DNA from: an uncultured Arenicella sp.
GTDB taxonomy: Bacteria; Pseudomonadota; Gammaproteobacteria; Arenicellales; Arenicellaceae
Assembly (NCBI GenBank): GCA_905479805.1
Contig: CAJQNY010000044.1
Location: 1-59,142 of the forward strand
Length of the DNA: 59,142 bases
Direction of reading: 5' to 3'
Numbering within the stretch: position 1 is the stretch's first letter; every line of letters begins with the position of its first letter. The position numbers were made by a program, and so were the translations under genes. Shown here piece by piece: positions 44,379 to 53,429 of the stretch. A model generated the notes under the pieces. That model saw nothing but the letters and a program-made list of their open reading frames with translations. It was not told where the DNA came from and made no database searches.

Positions 44379-46059
44379 ACGAAATACTCAAGCACTTGCA
44401 AGCCAGCAATTCGATGTCTGTATTGTCGGTGGCGGCATTAGCGGTGCTTGGCTTGCTTTGCATTGTGCCCAATCAGGTTTAACGACAGCCTTAATTGAAA
44501 AAGGTGACTTTGCATCACAAACCTCTTCGTCATCCTCAAAGCTCTTACATGGGGGAATACGATACCTTCAACAATTTCAATTCGGCAAGGTCAGAGAGTC
44601 GGCCATAGAACGAGCTCACTATATTTATGCCGCCCCTCATCTCTCCACCGCTGTTCCATTTGCGGTGCCGACCTACAGAGACTTTCAACGAAGTAAAACA
44701 TTCCTCCGCTCAGGAATGTTGGCGTATAAGTCACTGTGTTTTGGGGAAGATCGAATCATCGAATCAAGGGAAGAGCACTTACCACCAATCACCTCGATCT
44801 CGTCGAGCGGTTTAAACGAAATTTGTGAGTTAGAGGGAAATGAGCATACCGGCGCTGTCGTGTTTTACGAACGCCACATGCTCAATAGCGAAAGAATGGT
44901 TTTATCTATTCTGCGCACTGCCGCTAGCAGGGGTGCGCAAGTTGTGAATTATGTTGAAGCTCAAAACTACTTGCGCGAAGCCGATCGTATTACCGGTGTG
45001 AGGGCTAAAGACATGCTGACTCAAAAGAGTTTTGATTTAAACGCCACATTGGTTATTAACGCAGCTGGCCCCTGGATTGACAGCCTCAATAGCGATTTGA
45101 AAAGCGTCAATACCGGCGCGAGCATTACTGCGTTTTTCGTTGGCTCACACATAATTACCAGAAAGATATCCAGCCACGCAATTGCCCTTACTACTAAACA
45201 TAAGAGCAATGCAAAAATTGACCGCGGGGGTCGTCATATTTTTGTCATCCCGTGGCGAAATTACTCTTTGATCGGCACCAGCTACGATGAAATTGACAGC
45301 GCACAAGCTGATTTACTGTTGCAGACTAATCATGTTGAACAACTCCTTGAGGTCATCAATCAACAGCTTCCGCAGGCACAACTTACCAGCGACGACCTAA
45401 TCTCTGGTTACTCGGGCCTCTATCCTCTGCGAACAGATAACATCCAACCAAGCGTGTACCAAGGTTCTGGTGAATATCACATTATCGATCACTTTGAAAC
45501 TGATGGCGTAAACGGGCTGATCACGGCGCTAGGAGCAAAGTATACGACGGGTCGCAAGCTCTCCGCACTCACCATGAAAGTCGTAGACAAAAAGCTTAAT
45601 CGCTCCATAGATGTAGCTAAAACTAAGTTACTTGACGCCGATTATCACAGTCTAAAAAAGTTTACCGCTACCAAAGTAAAGCAATACCAGGAGACTTTAG
45701 ACGAGCCAACGATCAAACACCTGATCAGCCATTACGGGAGTTCAATAGATGGACTAATTGACCACTGTCAATCAGACCCGCTACTTTTAGAAAAAATATG
45801 TAGTACAGAATGTGATATTTTGGGTCAAGCTAGTTGGGCAATTGAAAATGAGCAAGCAAAGACCTTAAGTGATGTTATATTTAGACGCACATCAGTTGGC
45901 TTACTAGGAATTAGCCCTGAAGAATTACGCAGAGTTGCCGAATTAATGGCCAATAACCTAGCGTGGTCTACTGAGAAAACGCAGTCTGAAATTGACGTGA
46001 ATCAAGGCAGGCTTAATAAAACAAAAGACACACTGGCCGCTGCAGAGAAATTCCTATAG
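44365..46059 (+). CDS. GlpD-like FAD-dependent glycerol-3-phosphate dehydrogenase
   Basis: 564 residues from ATG 44365 (44356 also possible). FAD fold FDVCIVGGGISGAWLAL, then the GlpD hallmark SSSSSKLLHGGIRYLQQF with FGKVRESAIERAHYIYAAPHL, a middle INAAGPWIDSL, and HIFVIPWRNYSLIGTSYDE. GlpD oxidises sn-glycerol-3-phosphate and feeds electrons to quinone at the inner membrane. No glpK, glpF or glpR is near; instead it overlaps an SDR gene and is followed by a glycosyltransferase, so its substrate may be another polyol phosphate or the gene may serve lipid synthesis. The C-terminal ~120 residues are helical, as in the family. Confidence 0.88.
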   Translation: MDTFKRNTQALASQQFDVCIVGGGISGAWLALHCAQSGLTTALIEKGDFASQTSSSSSKLLHGGIRYLQQFQFGKVRESAIERAHYIYAAPHLSTAVPFAVPTYRDFQRSKTFLRSGMLAYKSLCFGEDRIIESREEHLPPITSISSSGLNEICELEGNEHTGAVVFYERHMLNSERMVLSILRTAASRGAQVVNYVEAQNYLREADRITGVRAKDMLTQKSFDLNATLVINAAGPWIDSLNSDLKSVNTGASITAFFVGSHIITRKISSHAIALTTKHKSNAKIDRGGRHIFVIPWRNYSLIGTSYDEIDSAQADLLLQTNHVEQLLEVINQQLPQAQLTSDDLISGYSGLYPLRTDNIQPSVYQGSGEYHIIDHFETDGVNGLITALGAKYTTGRKLSALTMKVVDKKLNRSIDVAKTKLLDADYHSLKKFTATKVKQYQETLDEPTIKHLISHYGSSIDGLIDHCQSDPLLLEKICSTECDILGQASWAIENEQAKTLSDVIFRRTSVGLLGISPEELRRVAELMANNLAWSTEKTQSEIDVNQGRLNKTKDTLAAAEKFL

Positions 46060-46093
46060 GTTTTTCGACTACAACACTATTCAAGAATACGTA

Positions 46094-47266
46094 ATGAAGG
46101 GAAAAGTATTACACATCGCACCGACACCTTTCTTTTCAGATAGAGGTTGTCATATTCGTATCGAAGGTATTGTCAATTGCCTCCGTGAATTAGGCTACGA
46201 GAATACGGTATGCACCTATCACCACGGTCGCGATGTAGATCGAATTGACGCCCGTCGCATTAAGCCAATCAAAGGCTACACCCAAACAGAGGCTGGCCCC
46301 AGCGGATATAAATTGTGGGCTGACTGGAGACTGCTGTGGCTATGTGTACGCCAAGCCTGGAAAGACAAACCCGTTGTTATACATGCGCATTTACATGAAG
46401 GCCTTTTCATCGCTCAAATAGTCTGTTTGATTTTATTTTGGCGAACTGTCCCAATTATCGGAGATATGCAGGGAAGCTTAGGAGGCGAATTAGACGCTCA
46501 TGGCTCGTTCAAAAAGAAAGGCTTCTTACGCAGACCAGTTAGGTGGATCGAAGAAATGTTGATGGTAACTGCAGACCATATCATTTGCTCTTCAACACAG
46601 TGCCTAGAAAAAATAAAAAGCGAGTTCAACGTTCTAGATAAGAAAATCTCCTTGGCTCAGGATGGCGCGAACCCTAGCCCTGAAATAAGCCGCGTCGAAA
46701 CTGAAATACTAAGAGAACGCTTAGCCATTCCCAAGGAACGAACCATCGTTGTCTATACCGGCGCATTGCTGGACAGTAAAGGAGTGGGGAAACTACGCGC
46801 CGTGATCAAACGATGTGCAACTTATCCAGAGTTACACTTTTTAATCGTAGGTTACCCTGTCGAAAACATGACGCCCTTTATTGAAAAATACGCTCTGCAG
46901 GATAACTGCACCTTGACCGGACAAGTGGATTTTTCCGTCCTCCCTCAATATCTAAGCTTGGGTGACATAGCCATCGACCCCAAACAATCGGATGCCGGAG
47001 AAGGAAGTGGAAAAATGTTGAACTATATGGCAGCCGGATTACCAATTGCGGCTTTCGAAACCGTCAACAATCGGCAATTCCTACCCACTGGCACGCTGCT
47101 CGCAGCAACCACGGCTGAATTGGCCGACCTGGTCAAAGCATTACACGAAAGTAGGCCGTTACGCAATCAAACGGGTAAGAGCAATGAAATCCATTTTATT
47201 GAACACTACTCATGGAAGACGACTAAATCACAATTGGATAACACGTACCGTGATATCTTAGCCTAA
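46094..47266 (+). CDS. GT-B glycosyltransferase (GT4-like)
   Basis: 390 residues. N-terminal half: VLHIAPTPFFSDRGCHIRIEGI, HAHLHEGLFIAQIV, GDMQGSLGGELDA. C-terminal nucleotide-binding half: RTIVVYTGALLDSKGVGKL, HFLIVGYPVENM, LTGQVDFSVLPQYLSLGDIAIDP and SGKMLNYMAAGLPIAAFET. In the last block, the GT4-type K-(L/M)-x-E-Y-M-A-x-G-x-P motif has Asn in place of Glu, which could weaken donor binding. Cytoplasmic, retaining enzyme of unknown acceptor. Begins 34 bases after the GlpD-like gene. Convergent with the flippase/beta-propeller gene. Confidence 0.87.
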   Translation: MKGKVLHIAPTPFFSDRGCHIRIEGIVNCLRELGYENTVCTYHHGRDVDRIDARRIKPIKGYTQTEAGPSGYKLWADWRLLWLCVRQAWKDKPVVIHAHLHEGLFIAQIVCLILFWRTVPIIGDMQGSLGGELDAHGSFKKKGFLRRPVRWIEEMLMVTADHIICSSTQCLEKIKSEFNVLDKKISLAQDGANPSPEISRVETEILRERLAIPKERTIVVYTGALLDSKGVGKLRAVIKRCATYPELHFLIVGYPVENMTPFIEKYALQDNCTLTGQVDFSVLPQYLSLGDIAIDPKQSDAGEGSGKMLNYMAAGLPIAAFETVNNRQFLPTGTLLAATTAELADLVKALHESRPLRNQTGKSNEIHFIEHYSWKTTKSQLDNTYRDILA

Positions 47267-47278
47267 ACTTTAGTCGTA

Positions 47279-49402
47279 TTAATTCGCTATATAAACGTCC
47301 GGCCAATTTTCATTGCCAGTATGGAATGTGAGTCGTGTAGCCTTACTAGAATCGCTACCTGTTTTCCACAAAAATATTTCATAATCCTTGGTGTCATGCT
47401 CATGATCATGAGATCCGCGACTGGCACCAAAAATGAGGTATTCTCCATTTGACGAATCTTTCGGCCAGTATTCATGGCTGAACTCGCCGTCAAGATCAAT
47501 CAAGGTTTTGCTTTCATAACTCTTAGGGTCAACTGAAACAATCTTCAGGCCCCCATCAACTTTGCCATTGTCTCGACCGCCTGTGGTCACCTGATACAAC
47601 ATTTTTCCGTCGCTGGTCCAGCCTAACTCACAACCATTGTATAAACCACGATGGTCATCTCCCAAAGTGATCGCTGTCCCCCAATGACCACTGTTAATAC
47701 CTATTTGATTCTGGCGGCCAGTGAACACGATTTGTTTAGTGTCAGGGTTATATTTCGGATTCTGAATAAATGATCCCTCGGGCATTCGGTTACCGACTCC
47801 GGTCTGATAAATAAGCTCTTGCTGAAGATCATCTACATTGGTTTTAATAACCGTCGTCGCGTTCTTCAGGTACGTTATTTCTGTATCGCTCACCCAATGT
47901 GGAGCAGTAGCATTGCTATCAATGATTTTTTCAACGCCTGTCTCCAAATCCAACAAGTAGACATCCCACGCAACAGAATTTCGTTGCGACACCCAAGGCT
48001 GCTGGGATCGTGAAAATACCAGTCGTTGCCCGTCAGGGGATATACGCGGGTAGGTTTCAGTGTGCGCATGATCCGTCACCTTTACCAGAGTGTAATCTTT
48101 GAAGTTTAATCTGAAGATGTCATGGTTTCCATCTCTGTTAGAGCTAAACACGGCGAAGCCATCTATCGAGCTCAGGAATTGTTTTGACAACGCCTGCCAC
48201 TCTCCTGCATCACTGGCAACCTCTCCAACATCCGGCGCACTAAGCGCACCTATTTTTTTCGCCGCGTAAAGCTCAACGGCCAAGAACGAAAGCCCGCCAA
48301 CAAGTAAAACGGCACTAACCGCTTTTGCGGTCATGGATTTAAACCTAGATGTTTTTTCGCCTGACGCTCTGTTAGAGCGGTTAAACAAAACAAATATAGC
48401 TAAGAAGGCACCACCAAGAATATATTCCACAAGCTGACTCCATATGTGTACACACAGCATAGTGACCAAAGCTTTAGCTTGATCAGTTATACCAATTATA
48501 TTAAAAACAAGCGCACTGCCGGCTTCATAGACGCCAAACCCCATAAAGCTTGGCACGGGCAAACTTGCGCTCAGCTCTCCACCAATAAGTGCACTCACTA
48601 CATTCTCGACCGGCAAATCGGCCAACTCTGCAAACATCGGTTTGGCAACGGCCAAAAAGAGTAAATAGAAACCGGTATATTTGAGAATGCGGATCGCTAC
48701 CGAAACAGCGATGAGACCCATCGCCTTGCCGGACTGACGCACGGTTTGTAAACTTGTTGAAAATTCGGAAATAAAGAATACAACCTTATTAGACCATTTT
48801 CCCAATTTCCCTGAATCTGAACCAAACGAACGGGCGTCTAACCATGTTGAAATTTTCGGCATGATGAAAAACAAACCAAACAAGGCGACAGAGGAAAGTA
48901 CGGCTGCCGATGCCACCGCGGCCAAAGCCCAAGTTTCTACTCCAGGCCCAGCAAATTGCTTTATGGCAACTAACAATACTAAAACAAACAGCGCTATAAG
49001 ATCTAATGCGATACTTAAACCGAGTGAGCTAATGCAGTTTTCCAGTTTGACTCCGTAACCGCGATTGAGCATCCCAACATAACCAAGTTCCCCGAGTCGC
49101 GCCGGCAACATGTCAACGACCATATTGCGCACACCGGTCACAACAATCATCTGTCGCATTGTCGGCACAGATTTTTCACCCGATAACGCAATCAACCATT
49201 GATATCGTTGCGCACGCACCACCAGCGTCAGGAGGTATAACAGTAGGTAAGCGAACACCAACGACAAACTGGTATTTTGTAACGCCGCCAGAATACTAGG
49301 GCGATCTTGGTCAGGAACTCCGCTAAATACCGCCTGTAGCAAGAAAGCCAGGATAATGCTGGAAAGCCCGATGGAAGCGAGTAATTTTAGAAATGTTTTC
49401 AT
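47279..49402 (-). CDS. Flippase-like (UPF0104/LPG synthase TM) domain fused to a TolB-like beta-propeller
   Basis: 707 residues. Residues 1-~340 carry about eight membrane helices of the UPF0104 type also found as the lysylphosphatidylglycerol synthase membrane domain: RAQRYQWLIAL, GVRNMVVDMLPARLGELGYVGML and the LSASLPVPSFMGFGVYEAG block. One further helix (~residues 360-380, AVSAVLLVGGLSFLAVELY) leads to a probable extracytoplasmic domain (~400-707) of PD40/TolB repeats: IDGFAVFSSNRDGNHDIFRL, YPRISPDGQRLVFSRSQQPW, WDVYLLDLETGVEKI and YEIFLWKTGS. No aminoacyl-transferase domain is present. The propeller suggests substrate or protein binding on the far side of the membrane. Function unknown. 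Confidence 0.85.
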   Translation of the reverse strand: MKTFLKLLASIGLSSIILAFLLQAVFSGVPDQDRPSILAALQNTSLSLVFAYLLLYLLTLVVRAQRYQWLIALSGEKSVPTMRQMIVVTGVRNMVVDMLPARLGELGYVGMLNRGYGVKLENCISSLGLSIALDLIALFVLVLLVAIKQFAGPGVETWALAAVASAAVLSSVALFGLFFIMPKISTWLDARSFGSDSGKLGKWSNKVVFFISEFSTSLQTVRQSGKAMGLIAVSVAIRILKYTGFYLLFLAVAKPMFAELADLPVENVVSALIGGELSASLPVPSFMGFGVYEAGSALVFNIIGITDQAKALVTMLCVHIWSQLVEYILGGAFLAIFVLFNRSNRASGEKTSRFKSMTAKAVSAVLLVGGLSFLAVELYAAKKIGALSAPDVGEVASDAGEWQALSKQFLSSIDGFAVFSSNRDGNHDIFRLNFKDYTLVKVTDHAHTETYPRISPDGQRLVFSRSQQPWVSQRNSVAWDVYLLDLETGVEKIIDSNATAPHWVSDTEITYLKNATTVIKTNVDDLQQELIYQTGVGNRMPEGSFIQNPKYNPDTKQIVFTGRQNQIGINSGHWGTAITLGDDHRGLYNGCELGWTSDGKMLYQVTTGGRDNGKVDGGLKIVSVDPKSYESKTLIDLDGEFSHEYWPKDSSNGEYLIFGASRGSHDHEHDTKDYEIFLWKTGSDSSKATRLTFHTGNENWPDVYIAN

Positions 49403-49495
49403 TTATTCTCAGGAAGTTCCCAGTGCTTTTCGTATAGACGGCAATACCTCATGGTATTGCGTCAGACTGAAGAGCCGTTGTTAAGTTAACGTAAT

Positions 49496-50257
49496 TTAAG
49501 ACGTCTTTCTTGATTTAATTAGCTTGGCAGGTACGCCCGCGACGACCGAATAGTCTGCGACGTCTTTATTAATAACAGAAGCCGCACCAACAATAGAACC
49601 CGTTCCGACAGTTGTACCATCTAGCACTTGCACACTACTGCCGAACCACACGTTATCGGCAATCGTAACACCGCCCTGCGGATACATACCCTGATCTTTA
49701 AACGGCAGGTCTAGGCTCTCCGTACCGTAAGGACCACTACCAATGAAATAACAAAAAGCGCCTATGAGAACGCTGTCACCGATGGAAACATCGCTGTTTT
49801 CCAGAGCATGAACCAAGGTGCTAATACCGACAGTGCAGCCCTTGCCGATCGCAATATTACCGTTTTTACAGGACAAAACCACATTACGGCTAATAATAGT
49901 ATCTCGCCCAATGACAATCCCGGAATTGCTAGCGCCTTTGGCATCCAACACGGCACCATCGTCAATGATAACGCCATCGCCAATATTTACTTTCAAACCG
50001 TGGCGAATATTAACACCCTGCCCAAAGACGACATTGCTGCCCACATTACCCAGTATTCTGGGATAGAATATTTTACGTAAAACCAAGCCCAAGGCACCGG
50101 GAACCCAGGAAGTAAATAGCAAGATCAACTCAAACTTGATCAAATACCAAACACTCGTCGTTCCCAGAGCGAGATCTTGGTATCGACGAATAGTAGACTT
50201 TGACGAATCATTTAGTTGTTCGTGCAATGTCCCGTCTGGTAAACCTGGCTTACTCAT
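49496..50257 (-). CDS. Hexapeptide-repeat acyltransferase (LbetaH family)
   Basis: 253 residues. N-terminal ~50 residues are polar with one weakly hydrophobic segment (SVWYLIKFELILLFTSWVPGALGL), followed by left-handed beta-helix repeats (GSNVVFGQGVNIRHGLKVNIGDGVIIDDGAVLDAKGA; GCTVGISTLVHALENSDVSIGDSVLIGAFCYFIG; GSIVGAASVINKDV) ending PAKLIKS. Resembles sugar O-acetyltransferases of the maltose/serine acetyltransferase-like group used on polysaccharides. Same direction as the flippase/propeller gene 93 bases downstream. Confidence 0.85.
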   Translation of the reverse strand: MSKPGLPDGTLHEQLNDSSKSTIRRYQDLALGTTSVWYLIKFELILLFTSWVPGALGLVLRKIFYPRILGNVGSNVVFGQGVNIRHGLKVNIGDGVIIDDGAVLDAKGASNSGIVIGRDTIISRNVVLSCKNGNIAIGKGCTVGISTLVHALENSDVSIGDSVLIGAFCYFIGSGPYGTESLDLPFKDQGMYPQGGVTIADNVWFGSSVQVLDGTTVGTGSIVGAASVINKDVADYSVVAGVPAKLIKSRKTS

Positions 50258-50357
50258 TACTGCCTCCGATAACCGCTAATTTGCGGTGATCCGTAGAATG
50301 GTTTGTACTGCTACAATTCATTTCGATGCTTCATATCAAAGACAGCAACTAGTCCTT

Positions 50358-50846
50358 TTAGTCGTGTTGATGACCACCAGGCCCATGTGCATGACCGTGC
50401 TCAATCTCTTCACTAGTCGCGTCACGTATCTCTGCAATCGAACAATTAAAATGAAGTTCTTTGCCCGCAAGAGGATGATTCCCATCTACCGTTACGATTC
50501 CGTCCTCGATTCCTGTCACTACGACAGGAACCGGACCTTGCTCAGTCTCTGCTTGAAATCTCATACCGACGTCGATCTGTTCAATTTCATCGCCAAATGC
50601 CTCAGCTGGAACTTGTTGAACCAATGCCTCTACAGGGAGACCGTAACCCTTTTCCGGAGAAACAACGGCTTCGATATTGTCGCCAACGGTCTTACCTTCG
50701 AGTTGTTCCTCTAATCCAATAATGATGTTGCTCGCTCCATGCATATAAACCAATGGTTCTTGGCCTTTTGACGAATCAAGCACCTCCCCTTGAGCATCCT
50801 TTAATTCATAGTGCATTGTTACTACTGAGTTTTGTTTAATGGCCAT
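50358..50846 (-). CDS. slyD: FKBP-type peptidyl-prolyl isomerase SlyD
   Basis: 162 residues. Cytoplasmic chaperone-isomerase and nickel-binding protein for hydrogenase maturation in E. coli. FKBP domain with inserted flap: VVTMHYELKDAQGEVLDSSK, LEGKTVGDNIEAVVSPEKGYG, and the IF domain ALVQQVPAEAFG...VTGIEDGIVTVDGNHPLAGKELHFN. The C-terminus is a short His-rich tail (HGHAHGPGGHQHD), shorter than in E. coli, probably metal-binding. Confidence 0.95.
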   Translation of the reverse strand: MAIKQNSVVTMHYELKDAQGEVLDSSKGQEPLVYMHGASNIIIGLEEQLEGKTVGDNIEAVVSPEKGYGLPVEALVQQVPAEAFGDEIEQIDVGMRFQAETEQGPVPVVVTGIEDGIVTVDGNHPLAGKELHFNCSIAEIRDATSEEIEHGHAHGPGGHQHD

Positions 50847-50971
50847 GATTACCTTTTGAAAATGTTTAAATGGTTAGTGCCTGCTTAAGACACACAATTG
50901 TTTGGATTATGCCCAAAGCTAAACTAAATTAACAATTGAATTGAGCCAATTGGCATCGATAGAATGTCAAT

Positions 50972-52570
50972 TTAGTGTCTTGACTGACGGCTATTGTGCC
51001 GTTGTTTATTTCTCAGAGTGCTTTCCGACTTAGTTATCTTTCTATTTTCCACAAGACATCGAGGGATTGATTTCAGACCGGACTTATCAAAATCAGTCTC
51101 AATGCATAAACGTAAAGCAGACGGGTCAATTCCCAAGACCTCTACGCCAATGTCAAAGACTAGATCATAAAGGCGCAGCAAAGAGATTTTATGTGTTTGT
51201 CCCGTTCTCTCAAACAACGCCCTACTCAAACGATCGAATCTTGCGTAAGGTTCATCGGCCAAGATCAACTCCCTACACGCTTTAAACCGCCCAGAGTTTC
51301 CAATTAAATCCCAATAACGGGCAAATCGATTTACCGCCTGTACTGCCTGGTAATTAACCGTATCGCTGGAAACAATACTGAACGGGGAATTGGGGTTAAA
51401 CACCAATTTATGGGCCTGTGTATGGCGAACAATGGGCGAACCTTTTAATCGCTTTAATATCCCTACTTGTATCTCGTGCGGCGCGAGTTCCACCAATTGG
51501 TTAAAACTCTTACCAAAACTCTCTACTGTTTCACTCGGCAACCCAAAAATAAGATCAGCGTGCACATATGCATTTGTGTTCTGCGTGATCCACTTTAGAT
51601 TTTCTTGTGCTTTATCGTTATCCTGCCGACGGCTAATAAGGGTTTGGACCTCAGGGTTAAAAGTCTGAATACCTATCTCAAATTGCAGCACGCCTACTGG
51701 AAAACGTAAAATCATTTCCTTAAGTGCTTCCGGTAAGTGATCGGGAATGACTTCAAAATGCAGAAATAGATCATCATCCATGCGTTCAAGGAAGAACTGT
51801 AAAATTCGCAAACTACTCTTAATTTTCAAATTAAAAGTACGATCCACAAATTTAAAGTGTCGCGCGCCTCGTTTGTAAAGAACATCCATTTCAGACAGAA
51901 ATAGATCAAGATCAAAAGGCCAGGCAGTCTTATCCAATGCCGACAAGCAAAACTCACATTTAAACGGGCAACCTCGTGACGCTTCCACATAGAGAATTCT
52001 ATTCTTTATATCCTCATCTGAATAAAGTTCATACGGCATCGTTATCTGATCAAGCTTCGGCTGCTCTCCGGCAATAACGACCGCCTCTTGTGTTGACGTT
52101 CGCCCGGCTCGATAATTAGAACCATCTCCGTCGCCATCACTGTCATTGCAAAGTAATTGCTCTATTAATAACGAAAAGCTTTTCTCACCCCACCCCGTAA
52201 TCACGTAGTCGGCAAAGCCAACAATGGATTGACCACTAATTTCATGACTCACTTCGGGCCCGCCTAACACGATGACCACATCAGGCGCCACTGCCTTTAA
52301 TAAGGCTACAACTTTTTCGGTTTGGTCAATATTCCAAATATAGACACCGAAACCCACTACCTTGGGATCATGGAGCAATAACTTCTCAACAATATCCTCT
52401 GCACGGGATTCAAGAGTGAATTCTTCAATCACACACTGATCTTTAAAATCACCCAAATTAGCCTGTAGATACCGAAGTCCAAAAGCACTGTGAATATAAC
52501 GCGCATTTAACGTACATAAGACAATCGGTGTCGGCTTCAAGTTTGTCGCCAAATTAGTTTCACTACCCAC
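50972..52570 (-). CDS. Cobalamin-binding radical SAM protein (DUF4080 type)
   Basis: 532 residues from GTG 52570, which has GAGAGA before it and overlaps the tcdA stop; a TTG at 52612 would add 14 residues. N-terminal B12-binding-like domain (PTPIVLCTLNARYIHSAFGLRYL; VIVLGGPEVSHE), then a radical SAM core with the [4Fe-4S] triad CPFKCEFC, and a C-terminal DUF4080-like region (ARYWDLIGN, RFKACRELILAD). There is no DxHxxG cobalamin motif visible, as in others of this class. It is translated with tcdA, suggesting a link to tRNA or cofactor modification; substrate unknown. Confidence 0.88.
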   Translation of the reverse strand: MGSETNLATNLKPTPIVLCTLNARYIHSAFGLRYLQANLGDFKDQCVIEEFTLESRAEDIVEKLLLHDPKVVGFGVYIWNIDQTEKVVALLKAVAPDVVIVLGGPEVSHEISGQSIVGFADYVITGWGEKSFSLLIEQLLCNDSDGDGDGSNYRAGRTSTQEAVVIAGEQPKLDQITMPYELYSDEDIKNRILYVEASRGCPFKCEFCLSALDKTAWPFDLDLFLSEMDVLYKRGARHFKFVDRTFNLKIKSSLRILQFFLERMDDDLFLHFEVIPDHLPEALKEMILRFPVGVLQFEIGIQTFNPEVQTLISRRQDNDKAQENLKWITQNTNAYVHADLIFGLPSETVESFGKSFNQLVELAPHEIQVGILKRLKGSPIVRHTQAHKLVFNPNSPFSIVSSDTVNYQAVQAVNRFARYWDLIGNSGRFKACRELILADEPYARFDRLSRALFERTGQTHKISLLRLYDLVFDIGVEVLGIDPSALRLCIETDFDKSGLKSIPRCLVENRKITKSESTLRNKQRHNSRQSRH

Positions 52571-53408
52571 AGCATATCTCTCTAATAATATGGCCACAGG
52601 CGAAAAAGCCAAAGGTGGCCGTAACGTGGGTGACAGAACCCAAATGACCTGCGCAATTTAAGCCACTACCTTGTTCGGTGATACCTTCCTGAGAAAAGTC
52701 GATATAGGGCGGACGCTGTGGGCTCAATCCACCTTGCCCATCCGGGTAGACTGCTTGTTCATCTGAATAGACGGCTGGGACACCAAAACTACGTTTTAGG
52801 TTTCTAGCAAAGCTATAATCTTGTCTCAACAATTTACGAGTGGTAGCAAGCAATACATCATGCTGTGTTCGACTGAGGTCACTTAGACGAACCTTACTCG
52901 GGTCGCTCTGCCCACCTGCTCCGCCTACAGTCAAAATTTTTATCTTGTGTTCTCTGCAGTAATTTATCAGAGCCGCTTTGGTGCGATAGTCATCAATACA
53001 GTCGACTACGTAATCAAACCCTTTGTGCATGAGTTGATCTAAGTTCTCCCGGTTAATGAATTCATCAATCGGTGTCACTTCACAGTCTGGATTGATCTGC
53101 TCTACCCGATCTTTCATCACAGCAATCTTATCTCGCCCTACCGCATCTGTTGTGGCGACAATCTGCCTATTTATATTTGAAACAGAAACGACGTCCATAT
53201 CGATCATCGTAATTTTCCCGACGGCCGTCCTAGCCAAACTCTCTACCACCCACGAGCCAACACCACCCACCCCAATGACACAAACATGCGCTTCCGATAG
53301 TCTGCGCAGGCCTGCCTCTCCATACAGTCGTTCTATACCGCCAAAGCGACGTGAGTTTTCTGTCGCCGAAGAGGTATCGGTATTAATTAAGGTATCCGGA
53401 TTATTCAT
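52563..53408 (-). CDS. tcdA: tRNA threonylcarbamoyladenosine dehydratase (ct6A cyclase)
   Basis: 281 residues from ATG 53408 (longer TTG reading at 53435 rejected because it would overlap tatD). E1-like ATPase that cyclises t6A37 of tRNA to ct6A. N-terminal RRFGGIERLYGEAGLRRL, ATP-binding GVGGVGSWVVESLAR, DMDVVSVSNINRQ with the key Arg, and VDCIDDYRTKAALINYC. Cys-containing C-terminus CGHIIREICCG. The next gene overlaps its stop codon. Its start is only 21 bases from the divergent tatD start. Confidence 0.94.
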   Translation of the reverse strand: MNNPDTLINTDTSSATENSRRFGGIERLYGEAGLRRLSEAHVCVIGVGGVGSWVVESLARTAVGKITMIDMDVVSVSNINRQIVATTDAVGRDKIAVMKDRVEQINPDCEVTPIDEFINRENLDQLMHKGFDYVVDCIDDYRTKAALINYCREHKIKILTVGGAGGQSDPSKVRLSDLSRTQHDVLLATTRKLLRQDYSFARNLKRSFGVPAVYSDEQAVYPDGQGGLSPQRPPYIDFSQEGITEQGSGLNCAGHLGSVTHVTATFGFFACGHIIREICCG

Positions 53409-53429
53409 AAAATAAGCTAAACTAGGTCG

